16,915 bases of DNA from JAIOTG01 sp964644045 (GCA_964644045.1 CAZXUK010000020.1:1-16915), one strand, 5' to 3'. Shown: positions 7,024 to 14,282, counted from the stretch's first letter. Notes: a model not told the origin generated them from the letters alone. Numbers and translations are program-made.

Positions 7024-7851
7024 ATGGATTTAAATATAGTTATAGTTAATTGGAAAGCCAAAGACGACATTGAGAAATGCCTCAAATCTTTGTTTGCCGA
7101 TTTGGAAGGCAGTGGTCTTAATTTTGTTGTTCAGGTGGTGGATAATTCCGGGAATTCAGATGGAATTAAAGAAATGCTTCAAGAGAAATTTCCCCAGGTT
7201 AAATACAGGGACAGCGGAGGTAATATTGGTTTTGGCCGGGCTCAAAATCTGGGGTTAAAAGAAGTAGAGGCCAAATATTATCTTCCCCTTAATCCGGATG
7301 TTTGTTTTCAAGCTCCCTTTAATACTTTGGAAAAATTGATATTTTTTTTGGAAAATAGGGGAGAAGCGGGGATAGTGGCTCCTCAGCTTTTAAATTCCGA
7401 TGGTTCAGTGCAATATTCTTGTTATCGTTTCCCCGGAGTTTTGGATCAGATGGCTCGTAGAATGAACTGGGGGCGGAAAGGCGGTTTTTTTAGTAAAAGA
7501 ATAAATTATTATTTAATGCGGGATTTTGACCATAGCCAAAGCGTGCCGGTTGATTGGGTGATGGGTTCTTTTATGTTAGTTCGTCGGGAATTGGTTCGGG
7601 AGATAGGTTTTTTTGATGACAAGTTTTTTATGTATTTTGAAGATTGCGATTGGTGCCGTCGGGCTTGGGAGAATAATTGGCAGGTATTTTATTATCCTGA
7701 AATAAAAGTAATTCACGGGCATAGGCGAGAAACAGCCGAGGACAAACCTTTTCGTTCTCTTATAAAAAATTCTTTGGCCAGAACTCATTTAAAAAGTTGG
7801 ATAAGATATTTTCGAAAATGGGGTTTTAGAAAAAAGAAATTCGGCAAATAA
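7024..7851 (+). CDS. GT2 glycosyltransferase, last of the envelope cluster
   Basis: Family 2 glycosyltransferase, 275 residues. Motifs are VDNSG (39-43), NIGFGRAQN (67-75), LNPDV (89-93), MGSFMLVRR (180-188), YFEDCDWCRRA (204-214) and H231 in VIHGHRRE. I chose the ATG at 7024 because MDLNIVIVNWK is the expected family N-terminus. The reading frame is open upstream to a TTG at 6985, but those extra codons lie over the inverted repeat and look non-coding. The C-terminus is strongly basic with no clear membrane helix, so peripheral membrane association is likely. It is closest in layout to the gene at 4319. Its stop overlaps the A-run that serves as T-tract of the minus-strand terminator just downstream. 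Substrates are unknown. Confidence 0.87.
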   Translation: MDLNIVIVNWKAKDDIEKCLKSLFADLEGSGLNFVVQVVDNSGNSDGIKEMLQEKFPQVKYRDSGGNIGFGRAQNLGLKEVEAKYYLPLNPDVCFQAPFNTLEKLIFFLENRGEAGIVAPQLLNSDGSVQYSCYRFPGVLDQMARRMNWGRKGGFFSKRINYYLMRDFDHSQSVPVDWVMGSFMLVRRELVREIGFFDDKFFMYFEDCDWCRRAWENNWQVFYYPEIKVIHGHRRETAEDKPFRSLIKNSLARTHLKSWIRYFRKWGFRKKKFGK

Positions 7852-7878
7852 AAAAGCCCGGGATTGTTTTTCCCGGGC
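7850..7878 (-). terminator. Intrinsic terminator of the 7893-8204 gene
   Basis: Perfect 8-bp GC-rich stem GCCCGGGA (7856-7863) and TCCCGGGC (7871-7878) with a 7-nt loop. On the minus strand it is followed by six T (complement of 7850-7855). On the plus strand no T-run follows, so it is directional. Confidence 0.85.
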
Positions 7879-7892
7879 AGGATTGGGGCACA

Positions 7893-8204
7893 TTAAGCCG
7901 TTTTGGCTTTGTTTATGGCCCTGGATACTACCAGCGGAATTTTAAAGGTTTCCGCAAAGGCAAACACTTTTTCGGCTGTCTCAATGTCCGCTTTTCCCAA
8001 AATATCTTCCAGCCAAAGCTGGATGTAAAAAATTTTGGAAATTTCCCCGGGGTGCCGGGCCGGCAAAGGGAGGTCAAAAGTGTTTAGGGCCTCGAATAAT
8101 TTTCTGCGGGAGAAGAAAACTCCTCTAATGCATTTTCTTCTTCGTGATAAGACCAAAAAAATTTTTCCGCTCTCCTTTTTTCTCTTCCTGTCTCTTCTCC
8201 GCAT
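7893..8204 (-). CDS. Basic small protein of unknown function
   Basis: I do not recognise this 103-residue protein. Residues 1-35 contain 17 Lys or Arg, including RRRDRKRKK and SRRRK, suggesting nucleic-acid or ribosome binding. Residues 42-70 (FDLPLPARHPGEIS, then an aromatic helix) and 72-88 look like two amphipathic helices in a compact C-terminal domain. Support for a real gene is strong. A perfect AAGGAGG lies 5 nt before the ATG, a TTTACA/TATAAT promoter precedes it, and an intrinsic terminator begins 14 nt after the stop. Codon use looks normal. The FDLPLPARHP stretch faintly recalls the phenylalanyl-tRNA synthetase alpha region, but this is not convincing. It is divergent from rplU and may share its regulation. 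Confidence 0.75.
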   Translation of the reverse strand: MRRRDRKRKKESGKIFLVLSRRRKCIRGVFFSRRKLFEALNTFDLPLPARHPGEISKIFYIQLWLEDILGKADIETAEKVFAFAETFKIPLVVSRAINKAKTA

Positions 8205-8209
8205 TTTCT

Positions 8210-8216
8210 CCTCCTT
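8210..8216 (-). promoter_or_regulatory. Perfect Shine-Dalgarno of the unknown basic protein
   Basis: AAGGAGG on the minus strand, 5 nt before the ATG whose complement is 8202-8204. It fixes the start codon. I see no comparable site before any other gene in the window. Confidence 0.85.
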
Positions 8217-8247
8217 GTTTTAGTTTCGGTTTTTAAATTTACTCACT

Positions 8248-8275
8248 ATTATAATTAATTTTTTTATTTTGTAAA
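8248..8275 (-). promoter_or_regulatory. Promoter of the unknown basic protein
   Basis: On the minus strand TTTACA (8270-8275) and a perfect TATAAT (8248-8253) are 16 nt apart. Its -35 lies 16 bp from the -35 of the divergent rplU promoter. Confidence 0.7.
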
Positions 8276-8277
8276 TA

Positions 8278-8295
8278 TCAAGCGTTTTGGCTTGA
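8278..8295. promoter_or_regulatory. Inverted repeat in the divergent promoter region, possible operator
   Basis: TCAAGC (8278-8283) and GCTTGA (8290-8295) form a perfect 6-bp inverted repeat with a 6-bp spacer. The right arm overlaps the rplU -35 and the left arm lies 2 bp from the minus-strand -35, so a bound protein could affect both promoters. No regulator is assigned. Confidence 0.4.
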
Positions 8296-8319
8296 CAGAT
8301 TTTTTGTTTTGGCTATAAT
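8292..8319 (+). promoter_or_regulatory. Promoter of rplU
   Basis: Perfect TTGACA (8292-8297) and perfect TATAAT (8314-8319) with a 16-nt spacer. It is the strongest promoter in the window, as expected for a ribosomal protein gene. Transcription should start near 8326, giving a leader of about 50 nt. Confidence 0.8.
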
Positions 8320-8333
8320 ATTAATATTATTAA

Positions 8334-8353
8334 GCGCCTCGGAGCGCGTTTTT
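8334..8353 (+). other. Short hairpin plus T-run in the rplU leader
   Basis: GCGC (8334-8337) and GCGC (8344-8347) can pair around a six-base loop, followed by G and five T. It lies about 10 nt into the predicted transcript. It may be an attenuator or autoregulatory site, but the stem is only four pairs. Confidence 0.35.
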
Positions 8354-8376
8354 ATTTAAGTAATTTTTTATTAAAT

Positions 8377-8691
8377 ATGTCTAAGATAGCAGTTATTAAA
8401 ACCGGAGGTAAGCAATATAAAGTTAGAGAAGGACAGGTTTTAAAGGTGGAAAAAATAGATAAAAAAGAAGGGGCTAAAGTGAACTTTGAAACCCTTTTAA
8501 TTTCCGGAGAGGAGGGAAAAGATCTTCAGTTGGGTCAGCCCTCTTTAGGTAAAAAGACTGAGGGGAAAATTTTGAGTGAAGGCAAAGGGAAAAAAGTTTC
8601 TTCTGCTAAATATAAAAATAAAATCAGGTATCATAAAGAGATAGGGCATAGGCAGCCCTTTACTGAGGTGGAAATTACCGCTATTAAATAG
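8377..8691 (+). CDS. rplU: Large ribosomal subunit protein L21
   Basis: L21 binds 23S rRNA in the large ribosomal subunit. The 104-residue length is standard. The N-terminal IAVIKTGGKQYKV (residues 4-16), the QLGQPSL region and the C-terminal signature GHRQPFTEVEI (90-100) identify it. The ATG is preceded by an AT-rich leader without a Shine-Dalgarno. In many bacteria rplU is followed by rpmA (L27), often with a small gene between. Here it is followed at once by a terminator and opposite-strand genes, so it is a single-gene transcript and rpmA must lie elsewhere if present. Confidence 0.97.
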   Translation: MSKIAVIKTGGKQYKVREGQVLKVEKIDKKEGAKVNFETLLISGEEGKDLQLGQPSLGKKTEGKILSEGKGKKVSSAKYKNKIRYHKEIGHRQPFTEVEITAIK

Positions 8692-8702
8692 TTTTTAATA
8701 AT

Positions 8703-8731
8703 AAAAGAGCCGGATAAATTCCGGTTCTTTT
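8703..8731. terminator. Bidirectional terminator between rplU and recR
   Basis: AAAAGAGCCGG (8703-8713) and CCGGTTCTTTT (8721-8731) form an 11-bp stem with one G-T pair and a 7-nt loop. T-rich DNA follows on both strands. The recR stop codon (complement of 8730-8732) is inside the stem, so the gene and its terminator overlap. Confidence 0.85.
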
Positions 8732-9329
8732 ATTTTAGTTCATTTCTATTTTCCAGGGCGTTGCTGATGGTTAAAGCATCTGCGTATTCCAGATCAGAGC
8801 CCGTAGGCAACCCCCTGGCCAGCCTTGTTACTTTAATATTATGGGGTTTTATTAGTTTAAGCAAATATTTGGAAGTAGTCTCACCTTCTAAGGTGGGATT
8901 AAGAGCCAAGATGATTTCTTTTATTTTTTTTTCTTTTAATTTGGCGTTTAAAGATTTTATACTTAGATCTTCCGGATTTATCCCTTCTATGGGGTCTATA
9001 TATCCCCCCAGAATATGATAAAGACCTTGATATTTGCCCGTATTTTCAATATTGATCATATCTTGAAGATTGCTGATTATACAGAGTAGTTTTTGTTCTC
9101 TTTTGGGGTCGGAGCAAATATGACAAGGGTTTTTTTCCGAAAAAGCCAAGCATTTTTGGCAAACTGTAATGTTTGTTTTAAGATTTTTTAAACTTTGCGA
9201 GAATTTTTCCAATTCCTGCGAGGATTGTTTAAGTAAATAAAAAACATACCTTTCCGCGGTTTTGGGGCCGACGGTGGGTAAACGCGAAAAATGATTTATT
9301 AAATTTTGAATATATGAAGGATAATGCAT
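8730..9329 (-). CDS. recR: Recombination mediator protein RecR
   Basis: RecR works with RecF/RecO to load RecA at gaps during recombinational repair. The 199-residue length is normal. The helix-hairpin-helix LPTVGPKTAERYVFYLL is at residues 17-33, the zinc finger has C57, C60, C69 and C72, the Toprim domain spans about 80-170, and the C-terminus has the family motifs LNPTLEGETTSKYL (143-156) and TRLARGLPTGSDLEYADALT (168-187). The Toprim strand that usually ends in Val-Val-Glu reads CIISNLQD, with Ser86 where the acidic residue is expected; D90 and E95 are kept. ybaB ends 4 nt upstream, so the two are co-transcribed. No Shine-Dalgarno is seen. The gene ends inside a bidirectional terminator and closes the minus-strand block. 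Confidence 0.95.
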   Translation of the reverse strand: MHYPSYIQNLINHFSRLPTVGPKTAERYVFYLLKQSSQELEKFSQSLKNLKTNITVCQKCLAFSEKNPCHICSDPKREQKLLCIISNLQDMINIENTGKYQGLYHILGGYIDPIEGINPEDLSIKSLNAKLKEKKIKEIILALNPTLEGETTSKYLLKLIKPHNIKVTRLARGLPTGSDLEYADALTISNALENRNELK

Positions 9330-9333
9330 AGTT

Positions 9334-9612
9334 TTAGCCGCCCATTCCGGATAAACCTCCCATTTCTTGCATTTTTTGCGCCATTATTTTTTGGGTTTTT
9401 TTAACCGCTTCATTGAAACATTCTATCGAGGCCTCCTCAATAGTTTTTTTGTCTAAGTTATCTTGGATTTCCATTGATTTTACCTTCATATTTCCGTCCA
9501 TGACGATTTTAACCCCCTTTTTTTCCATAGTAATAGATTCTTCGGATAAAGAATCTTGCATAGTTTTGGCTTGAGAACGTAGATCCTTGTATTGTTTCAA
9601 TTTATTAAACAT
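9334..9612 (-). CDS. ybaB: YbaB/EbfC nucleoid-associated protein
   Basis: Small DNA-binding protein of the YbaB/EbfC family, a dimeric nucleoid-associated protein whose gene usually sits next to recR. I place the start at the ATG at 9612 (MFNKLKQYKDL), the usual family N-terminus. An in-frame ATG at 9630 would add six residues. The protein has an N-terminal helix rich in Lys and Gln, a central strand region around KGVKIVMDGNMKVKSMEI, and a C-terminal helix ending in a Met-Gly-rich tail (QKMQEMGGLSGMGG), all typical. recR starts 4 nt after its stop and dnaB ends about 60 nt before it. The usual partner upstream of ybaB-recR is dnaX; here it is dnaB. Confidence 0.9.
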   Translation of the reverse strand: MFNKLKQYKDLRSQAKTMQDSLSEESITMEKKGVKIVMDGNMKVKSMEIQDNLDKKTIEEASIECFNEAVKKTQKIMAQKMQEMGGLSGMGG

Positions 9613-9673
9613 AAAATTTTGTTTTAGCATACAAAGCCGAATCGACTAAGATGCGGTTTTATTTATAAATATT

Positions 9674-11077
9674 TTAAAATTCCGGAATTTCTTCTTCCGG
9701 GTAATTTTTTTCCATGGTTTTAAAACCGACTGTTTCCGGATCAAAAAACAAATCCACCTTTCCTGTGGGGCCGTTGCGATGTTTGGCCACATAGACTTCA
9801 GACCAATTTTTTTGTTCTTCCGGGAGTTCGTCCGGATTATAGTTTCGGTCCGCCGCTTTGCGATAGATAAACATAACCACATCCGCATCCTGTTCAATAG
9901 ATCCGGATTCTCTTAAGTGGGCCAGTTTGGGAATGGCCGGCTTGTTCTGTTCCACTGCCCGGGAGAGCTGGGAAAGAGCCAGAACCGGGATGTTTAGTTC
10001 TCGAGCGATACTTTTTAGTCCCCGGCTGATTTCCGCCACTTCCTGAACGCGGTTGTCTCCGTATTTATTTCTGCCTTCCATTAATTGCAGATAATCAATT
10101 ATGATCAGACCCAGGCCTTTTTCAATTTGCAGGCGTCTGGCTTTGGCCCGAATGTCCATAATAGAAGAAGTGGCGGCGTCGTCAATATAGACAGGAGTTT
10201 CGGAGAGTTGCCCCATGCCTTCCCCAATGCGAGAGAAATCATCATCTTCTTCTTTATCTGAGAGTTTGCCGGTTCTCATTTTCCAGAGACTTACCCCGGC
10301 CTGAGCGCAAAGCATTCTGTCCACTAACTGTTCTTTACTCATCTCCAGAGAAAAAATCCCCACACCCTCTTTGGATTTAAGGGATGCCTGTCTTGCTATG
10401 TCCAAAGCCAGAGAAGTTTTGCCTACACTGGGGCGGGCGGCCAGAATAATAAGGTCTGATTTTTGAAATCCGCCCAAAAGTCCGTCTAAATCTAAAAACC
10501 CTGAGGGTAACCCTCTTAATTTTCCGCTTTGTTTGTGAAGTTCGTCTATACGAGTAAAAGCATCGGATAAAAGATCATCAATAGGTAGGAAAATATTTTG
10601 AGTATATTTCTGGGAAATATTTAATATTTTACTTTCGGTTTTATCCAAAATATTATCCACATCCTCATCTTCTTGGTAGCTTAATTCGGAAATCTCATTG
10701 GCTGCTTGTTGGAGTTTTCTCAGGGTTGCTTTGTTTTGGATTATTTTGGCGTAGTGCTTAACATTAGAGGCGGTAGCCACATAAGCGGATAATTGGGCCA
10801 GGTAAGCTTTTCCTCCTATATTTTCCAATTCTTTTTTTTCCTGCAAACGATTGGATAGAGTGAGAATGTCTATGGGCTCTCCTTTGCTGTAAAGTTCTTT
10901 CATGGTTTTATAGATTGTGCCGTGGCTGTCTTTGTAAAAATTTTCTTCCGATAGGAGATCAACTATTTTGGCAATAGCGTCTTTATCTATTAAAAGACAG
11001 CTTAGAAGGGATTGCTCCGCTTCCAAGTTTTGGGGAGGCATTCGCTCTATGTCGGTTTTGGAGTTTTGATTAGCCAT
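9674..11077 (-). CDS. dnaB: Replicative DNA helicase DnaB
   Basis: Hexameric ATP-driven helicase that unwinds DNA at the replication fork. I place the start at the ATG at 11077 (MANQNSKTDIERMPPQNLEAEQS). The frame is open to a TTG at 11116, but those 13 codons are Lys-rich and unlike the family. Residues 14-110 are the N-terminal primase-interacting domain (PPQNLEAEQSLLSCLLID). A linker leads to the RecA-like domain: Walker A ARPSVGKT (214-221), Walker B IIIDYLQ (325-331), LSQLSRAVE (368-376), RESGSIEQDADVV (389-401) and an arginine finger in AKHRNGPTG (R434). The 467-residue length is normal and I see no intein. It follows the RND permease gene by 71 nt without a visible terminator, so read-through from the efflux operon is possible. 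Confidence 0.95.
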   Translation of the reverse strand: MANQNSKTDIERMPPQNLEAEQSLLSCLLIDKDAIAKIVDLLSEENFYKDSHGTIYKTMKELYSKGEPIDILTLSNRLQEKKELENIGGKAYLAQLSAYVATASNVKHYAKIIQNKATLRKLQQAANEISELSYQEDEDVDNILDKTESKILNISQKYTQNIFLPIDDLLSDAFTRIDELHKQSGKLRGLPSGFLDLDGLLGGFQKSDLIILAARPSVGKTSLALDIARQASLKSKEGVGIFSLEMSKEQLVDRMLCAQAGVSLWKMRTGKLSDKEEDDDFSRIGEGMGQLSETPVYIDDAATSSIMDIRAKARRLQIEKGLGLIIIDYLQLMEGRNKYGDNRVQEVAEISRGLKSIARELNIPVLALSQLSRAVEQNKPAIPKLAHLRESGSIEQDADVVMFIYRKAADRNYNPDELPEEQKNWSEVYVAKHRNGPTGKVDLFFDPETVGFKTMEKNYPEEEIPEF

Positions 11078-11148
11078 ATGTAGATATATCTTATAGGATT
11101 TTTTTTTATTTTTCAAGCAGTTTTAAAATCGAAAATTTGTTCAGAAAT

Positions 11149-14100
11149 TTAATAATCTTCCAATGTTTCCAGTTTTTCTTCCCCCCAAGAGAAATAAAGT
11201 AGAGGAATTACCAAGAGGGTTAAAACAGAAGAGAAACTGAGGCCGAAAATAATAGAGTAAGCAATGGGGGACCAGGTGGGGTTGGAAAAAGCCAGGGGGA
11301 TCATGCCCAAAACCGTGGTAGCGGTGGTTAAAAGAATGGGGCGAAAACGTATTTTAGAGGCCCGGATGATCGCTTCTTTTTTATTTTTTCCTTCCATTCT
11401 CTGGTTATTAATGGCGTCAATTAGCAAAATAGCGTTATTAACCACGATTCCGGCCAAAGCCACTATGCCGATTATTCCGGGAAAAGAAAGGGGTTGGCCC
11501 ATAATAACGAGCCCGGGGAATATCCCGATGGTGGCCAGGGGAATAGTAATTAAAATAAATAAGGGCTGGCGGAAAGATTTAAATTGTAAAACCATAATCA
11601 TGGCAATAGCAAAGACCCCCAAAATAAAGGCCTTCATCATATCGGCCAGAGATTGATCAATATCTTCTTTTTCTCCCCCATAATTTATTTGATAGCCGTT
11701 CGGCAAATTCAATTTGTTTATTCTTTCTTCGATTTTTTTGGTTAAATTTACCGGAGAAAACCCGCTTTTTGTATCGGCCGTAACCTTAACAATGCGTTCA
11801 CCTTCGGAGTGCTCTATTTGAGCTCTTTTGTTTTCCAGCCTATCGGAAGTAAAAGTGCTTAAGGGAATATCTCCTTGCGGGGTGGCAATAGTTAGAGAAT
11901 TAATAGAGCTTAGGTCTATCCTGTCTTCTTCTTTTGTACCTAAATCGTATTTAACTAAAACTTCGGTATCTTCTCCTCCGGCCCTGATAACCGTGGCTTC
12001 GGAACCACTGATTGCATTACGGAGAATGCGGGCCACTTGCTGGGTTGATACTCCGTAGAGTTTGGCCTTAGCCCGGTTTATATAAATGGAGAATTGTCCG
12101 TTAGATTCTTCCAAACTTAAGGAGGTGTTGGCGGTGCCCGGTGTTTCTTTCACTATTTTTTTTATTTCCGTTCCCAGTTTTTCCAGTTTATTCAGTGAGG
12201 ATCCGGTAATATTTATGGTAATGGGAGCGCCGGAAGGAGGGCCGGAAGTCAATTGAACTAATTTGATTTCACTGGGAAAAAGGTTTAGCCGGGAAATTTT
12301 TCGGCGGTATTCTTCAGCAATATCTAAACTGCTTTGTTTCCTATCTTCTTTTAAATTTACGATTATATGGGCCAGGTTTTCACTTTCCGAGTTTCCGGAG
12401 ATATAGGTATTGAATTGGGAACCGACATTAACTTGAAAAGATTTGATTCTTCGGTCTCCGGAAAAAATTTTTTCCACTTTTTCGGTCTGAGCCGAGGTTG
12501 TCTCCAGAGGTGTGCCCACGGGGGCCTTAATGTTAAGGGCGAAATAATCTTGGTCTTGCTCCGGGAAAAGATCTTGCTCTAAAACGCCTTGCATGGGCAG
12601 AGATAGCGTAGCTAAAAATAAAATTATTAAAACCAAAGACAAAATTCTTCTTTGTTTTTTTGATTTTAGGAAGTCCCGAAGAATATTTTCGTAATAAGGG
12701 ATGACCTTCTTGTCTAACCAAGGTTCGGATTTATTATTTTTTTTCCGGAAAAATCCTCGGTTTTTCTTTTTGCGAATTTTTATAAAGCGGATGCTTAAAC
12801 TGGTTAAAAGGCCCAGGGCCACGAACATAGCGGCCAACAAGGTTATAGTTATGGTTACAGGTAAGGATTTTATAAATTCGCCGATTATCCCGGAAGTCAA
12901 AAGCATGGGCAGAAAAGCGAAAACCGTAGTCAGGGTTCCGGCTATCAGAGGGAGATTGTATTCCCGAACTGTTTCCACTGCCGCTTTTTTTACCGGAAAG
13001 CCCTCGGCTATTTTGCGGTTCATTCCTTCGGTGATTACAATAATGCTGTCCACCAAAATTCCCAAAGAAAGAATTAAGGCGAACAGGGTAAGAAAGTTTA
13101 ATGTATAGTCTATGTAGTTTAAAATTATAAAACTTATCAGAAAAGTAAGAGGCACGGCCACAGCTGACAAGATCGCCTCCCGCCAGCCCACAAAAATCAA
13201 AAGCAGGATCAGGATGATAATTATGGTTTGGATTCCGTTATCCATCAAGTTTTTTATGTCATTGCGGATATTCTCTGCCTGGTTGTCAATAATTTCCATT
13301 TGCACATTTTCCGGCAGTTCGGTTTTTTTTATTTTTTCTATCTCTGCCAGTGATTTATCCACTATGTTCAGAATATTGCCTTCACTACCTTTGATCACTG
13401 AAAGAGATACCGCCGGCAGGGAAGGAGAGCCGTTTATGCTTACTCTGGAAATAGTTGATTTTTCCGCAAAAGAATCTTTAACTCTTGCCACATCTTTTAC
13501 ATAAACCACGCTGTCTTTGTAAGAAGTTATGGGGATATTTTTAATCTCCTCTTTGCTTTTAATTTGTCCTTTTAGGTTTAGGGTATAGTTTTCTCCTCCG
13601 GTTTCAATTGTGCCCACGGGAACATCGGAGTTAGCTTTGCTAATAGCGGAGGTTACATTGATTAAGCTTAGATTATAGTTGTCCAGAGAGGACTTGTTTA
13701 CCAAAATTTTAAATTCTCTTTCCTGACCTCCCTGAATTTGGACCTCGGAAATATTTTTGATTCTTTTTAATTTTTTTTCAACATTTTCGGCCATTTCCTT
13801 TAATCGGTTCACATTATAAGGCCCGCTCAAGGAAAAGCGCAATACCGGAAAAACTTCGGAGATGCTTACATCTCGAACTCGGGACTCTTTCGCATCAGCG
13901 GGCAAATCAATTTCCGCTCTGGCTACCGCGTCTTCCACATCATTTACTTTTTTATTTTTATCAACATCAACATTGAATTCTATAATAATAGAGGAATGCC
14001 CCTGGAAAGATTGGGAGCTTATATCTTGGATATCGCTTAAGCCCAAAACCTCATCTTCAATAACATTGGTTACCAAGGATTCCACATCTTCCGGACCGGC

Positions 14101-14274
14101 TCCGGGGTAAGGAGTGCTTATGGTTACTATAGGGATATCAACCTCGGGCGTGGATTCTTTGGGAATAAAATAAATAGAAACCAGGCCCAAAACTATAATA
14201 GCCAGAGTTAAAACAAAAACAAATTTTCTGTTATTGATAAAGAATTCCCAAAAAGTTTTTTTCTTATTGCTCAT
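11149..14274 (-). CDS. RND-family efflux permease (AcrB-like)
   Basis: Proton-driven resistance-nodulation-division transporter, 1041 residues. It has the classical duplicated plan: TM1 (about 18-37), a large extracytoplasmic porter loop, TM2-6 (about 346-498), TM7 (543-560), a second large loop, and TM8-12 (880-1027). The TM1 exit has the family pattern PKESTPEVDIP and YPGAGPEDVE (56-65). The proton-relay region in TM4 reads GILVDSIIVITEG, so D409 matches the first AcrB Asp but the second is Ser410. In TM10, where AcrB has Lys940, the sequence is VVNNAILLID (944-953) with Asn. This resembles single-Asp RND branches rather than AcrB proper. The adaptor gene ends 8 nt upstream, and a TetR gene precedes that. 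No outer-membrane channel gene is present. Substrate is unknown; drugs, lipids or metals are all possible. Confidence 0.93.
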   Translation of the reverse strand: MSNKKKTFWEFFINNRKFVFVLTLAIIVLGLVSIYFIPKESTPEVDIPIVTISTPYPGAGPEDVESLVTNVIEDEVLGLSDIQDISSQSFQGHSSIIIEFNVDVDKNKKVNDVEDAVARAEIDLPADAKESRVRDVSISEVFPVLRFSLSGPYNVNRLKEMAENVEKKLKRIKNISEVQIQGGQEREFKILVNKSSLDNYNLSLINVTSAISKANSDVPVGTIETGGENYTLNLKGQIKSKEEIKNIPITSYKDSVVYVKDVARVKDSFAEKSTISRVSINGSPSLPAVSLSVIKGSEGNILNIVDKSLAEIEKIKKTELPENVQMEIIDNQAENIRNDIKNLMDNGIQTIIIILILLLIFVGWREAILSAVAVPLTFLISFIILNYIDYTLNFLTLFALILSLGILVDSIIVITEGMNRKIAEGFPVKKAAVETVREYNLPLIAGTLTTVFAFLPMLLTSGIIGEFIKSLPVTITITLLAAMFVALGLLTSLSIRFIKIRKKKNRGFFRKKNNKSEPWLDKKVIPYYENILRDFLKSKKQRRILSLVLIILFLATLSLPMQGVLEQDLFPEQDQDYFALNIKAPVGTPLETTSAQTEKVEKIFSGDRRIKSFQVNVGSQFNTYISGNSESENLAHIIVNLKEDRKQSSLDIAEEYRRKISRLNLFPSEIKLVQLTSGPPSGAPITINITGSSLNKLEKLGTEIKKIVKETPGTANTSLSLEESNGQFSIYINRAKAKLYGVSTQQVARILRNAISGSEATVIRAGGEDTEVLVKYDLGTKEEDRIDLSSINSLTIATPQGDIPLSTFTSDRLENKRAQIEHSEGERIVKVTADTKSGFSPVNLTKKIEERINKLNLPNGYQINYGGEKEDIDQSLADMMKAFILGVFAIAMIMVLQFKSFRQPLFILITIPLATIGIFPGLVIMGQPLSFPGIIGIVALAGIVVNNAILLIDAINNQRMEGKNKKEAIIRASKIRFRPILLTTATTVLGMIPLAFSNPTWSPIAYSIIFGLSFSSVLTLLVIPLLYFSWGEEKLETLEDY

Positions 14275-14282
14275 ATTAAGTT

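Noticed and set aside
8035..8223. Plus-strand 62-codon frame opposite the unknown basic protein gene
   Set aside because: The minus-strand gene has the promoter, Shine-Dalgarno and terminator. The plus frame has none.
9677..9690. Perfect 14-bp palindrome AAATTCCGGAATTT at the 3' end of dnaB
   Set aside because: It falls in dnaB codons plus adjacent bases, has no T-run of terminator quality and is plausible by chance in AT-rich DNA.
11078..11116. TTG start extending DnaB by 13 residues
   Set aside because: The Lys-rich extension is unlike the family, and the ATG at 11077 gives a normal N-terminus.
11264..13504. Several plus-strand open frames of 70-135 codons opposite the RND gene
   Set aside because: They lie wholly inside a strongly supported gene, have no family pattern and result from codon bias on the opposite strand.
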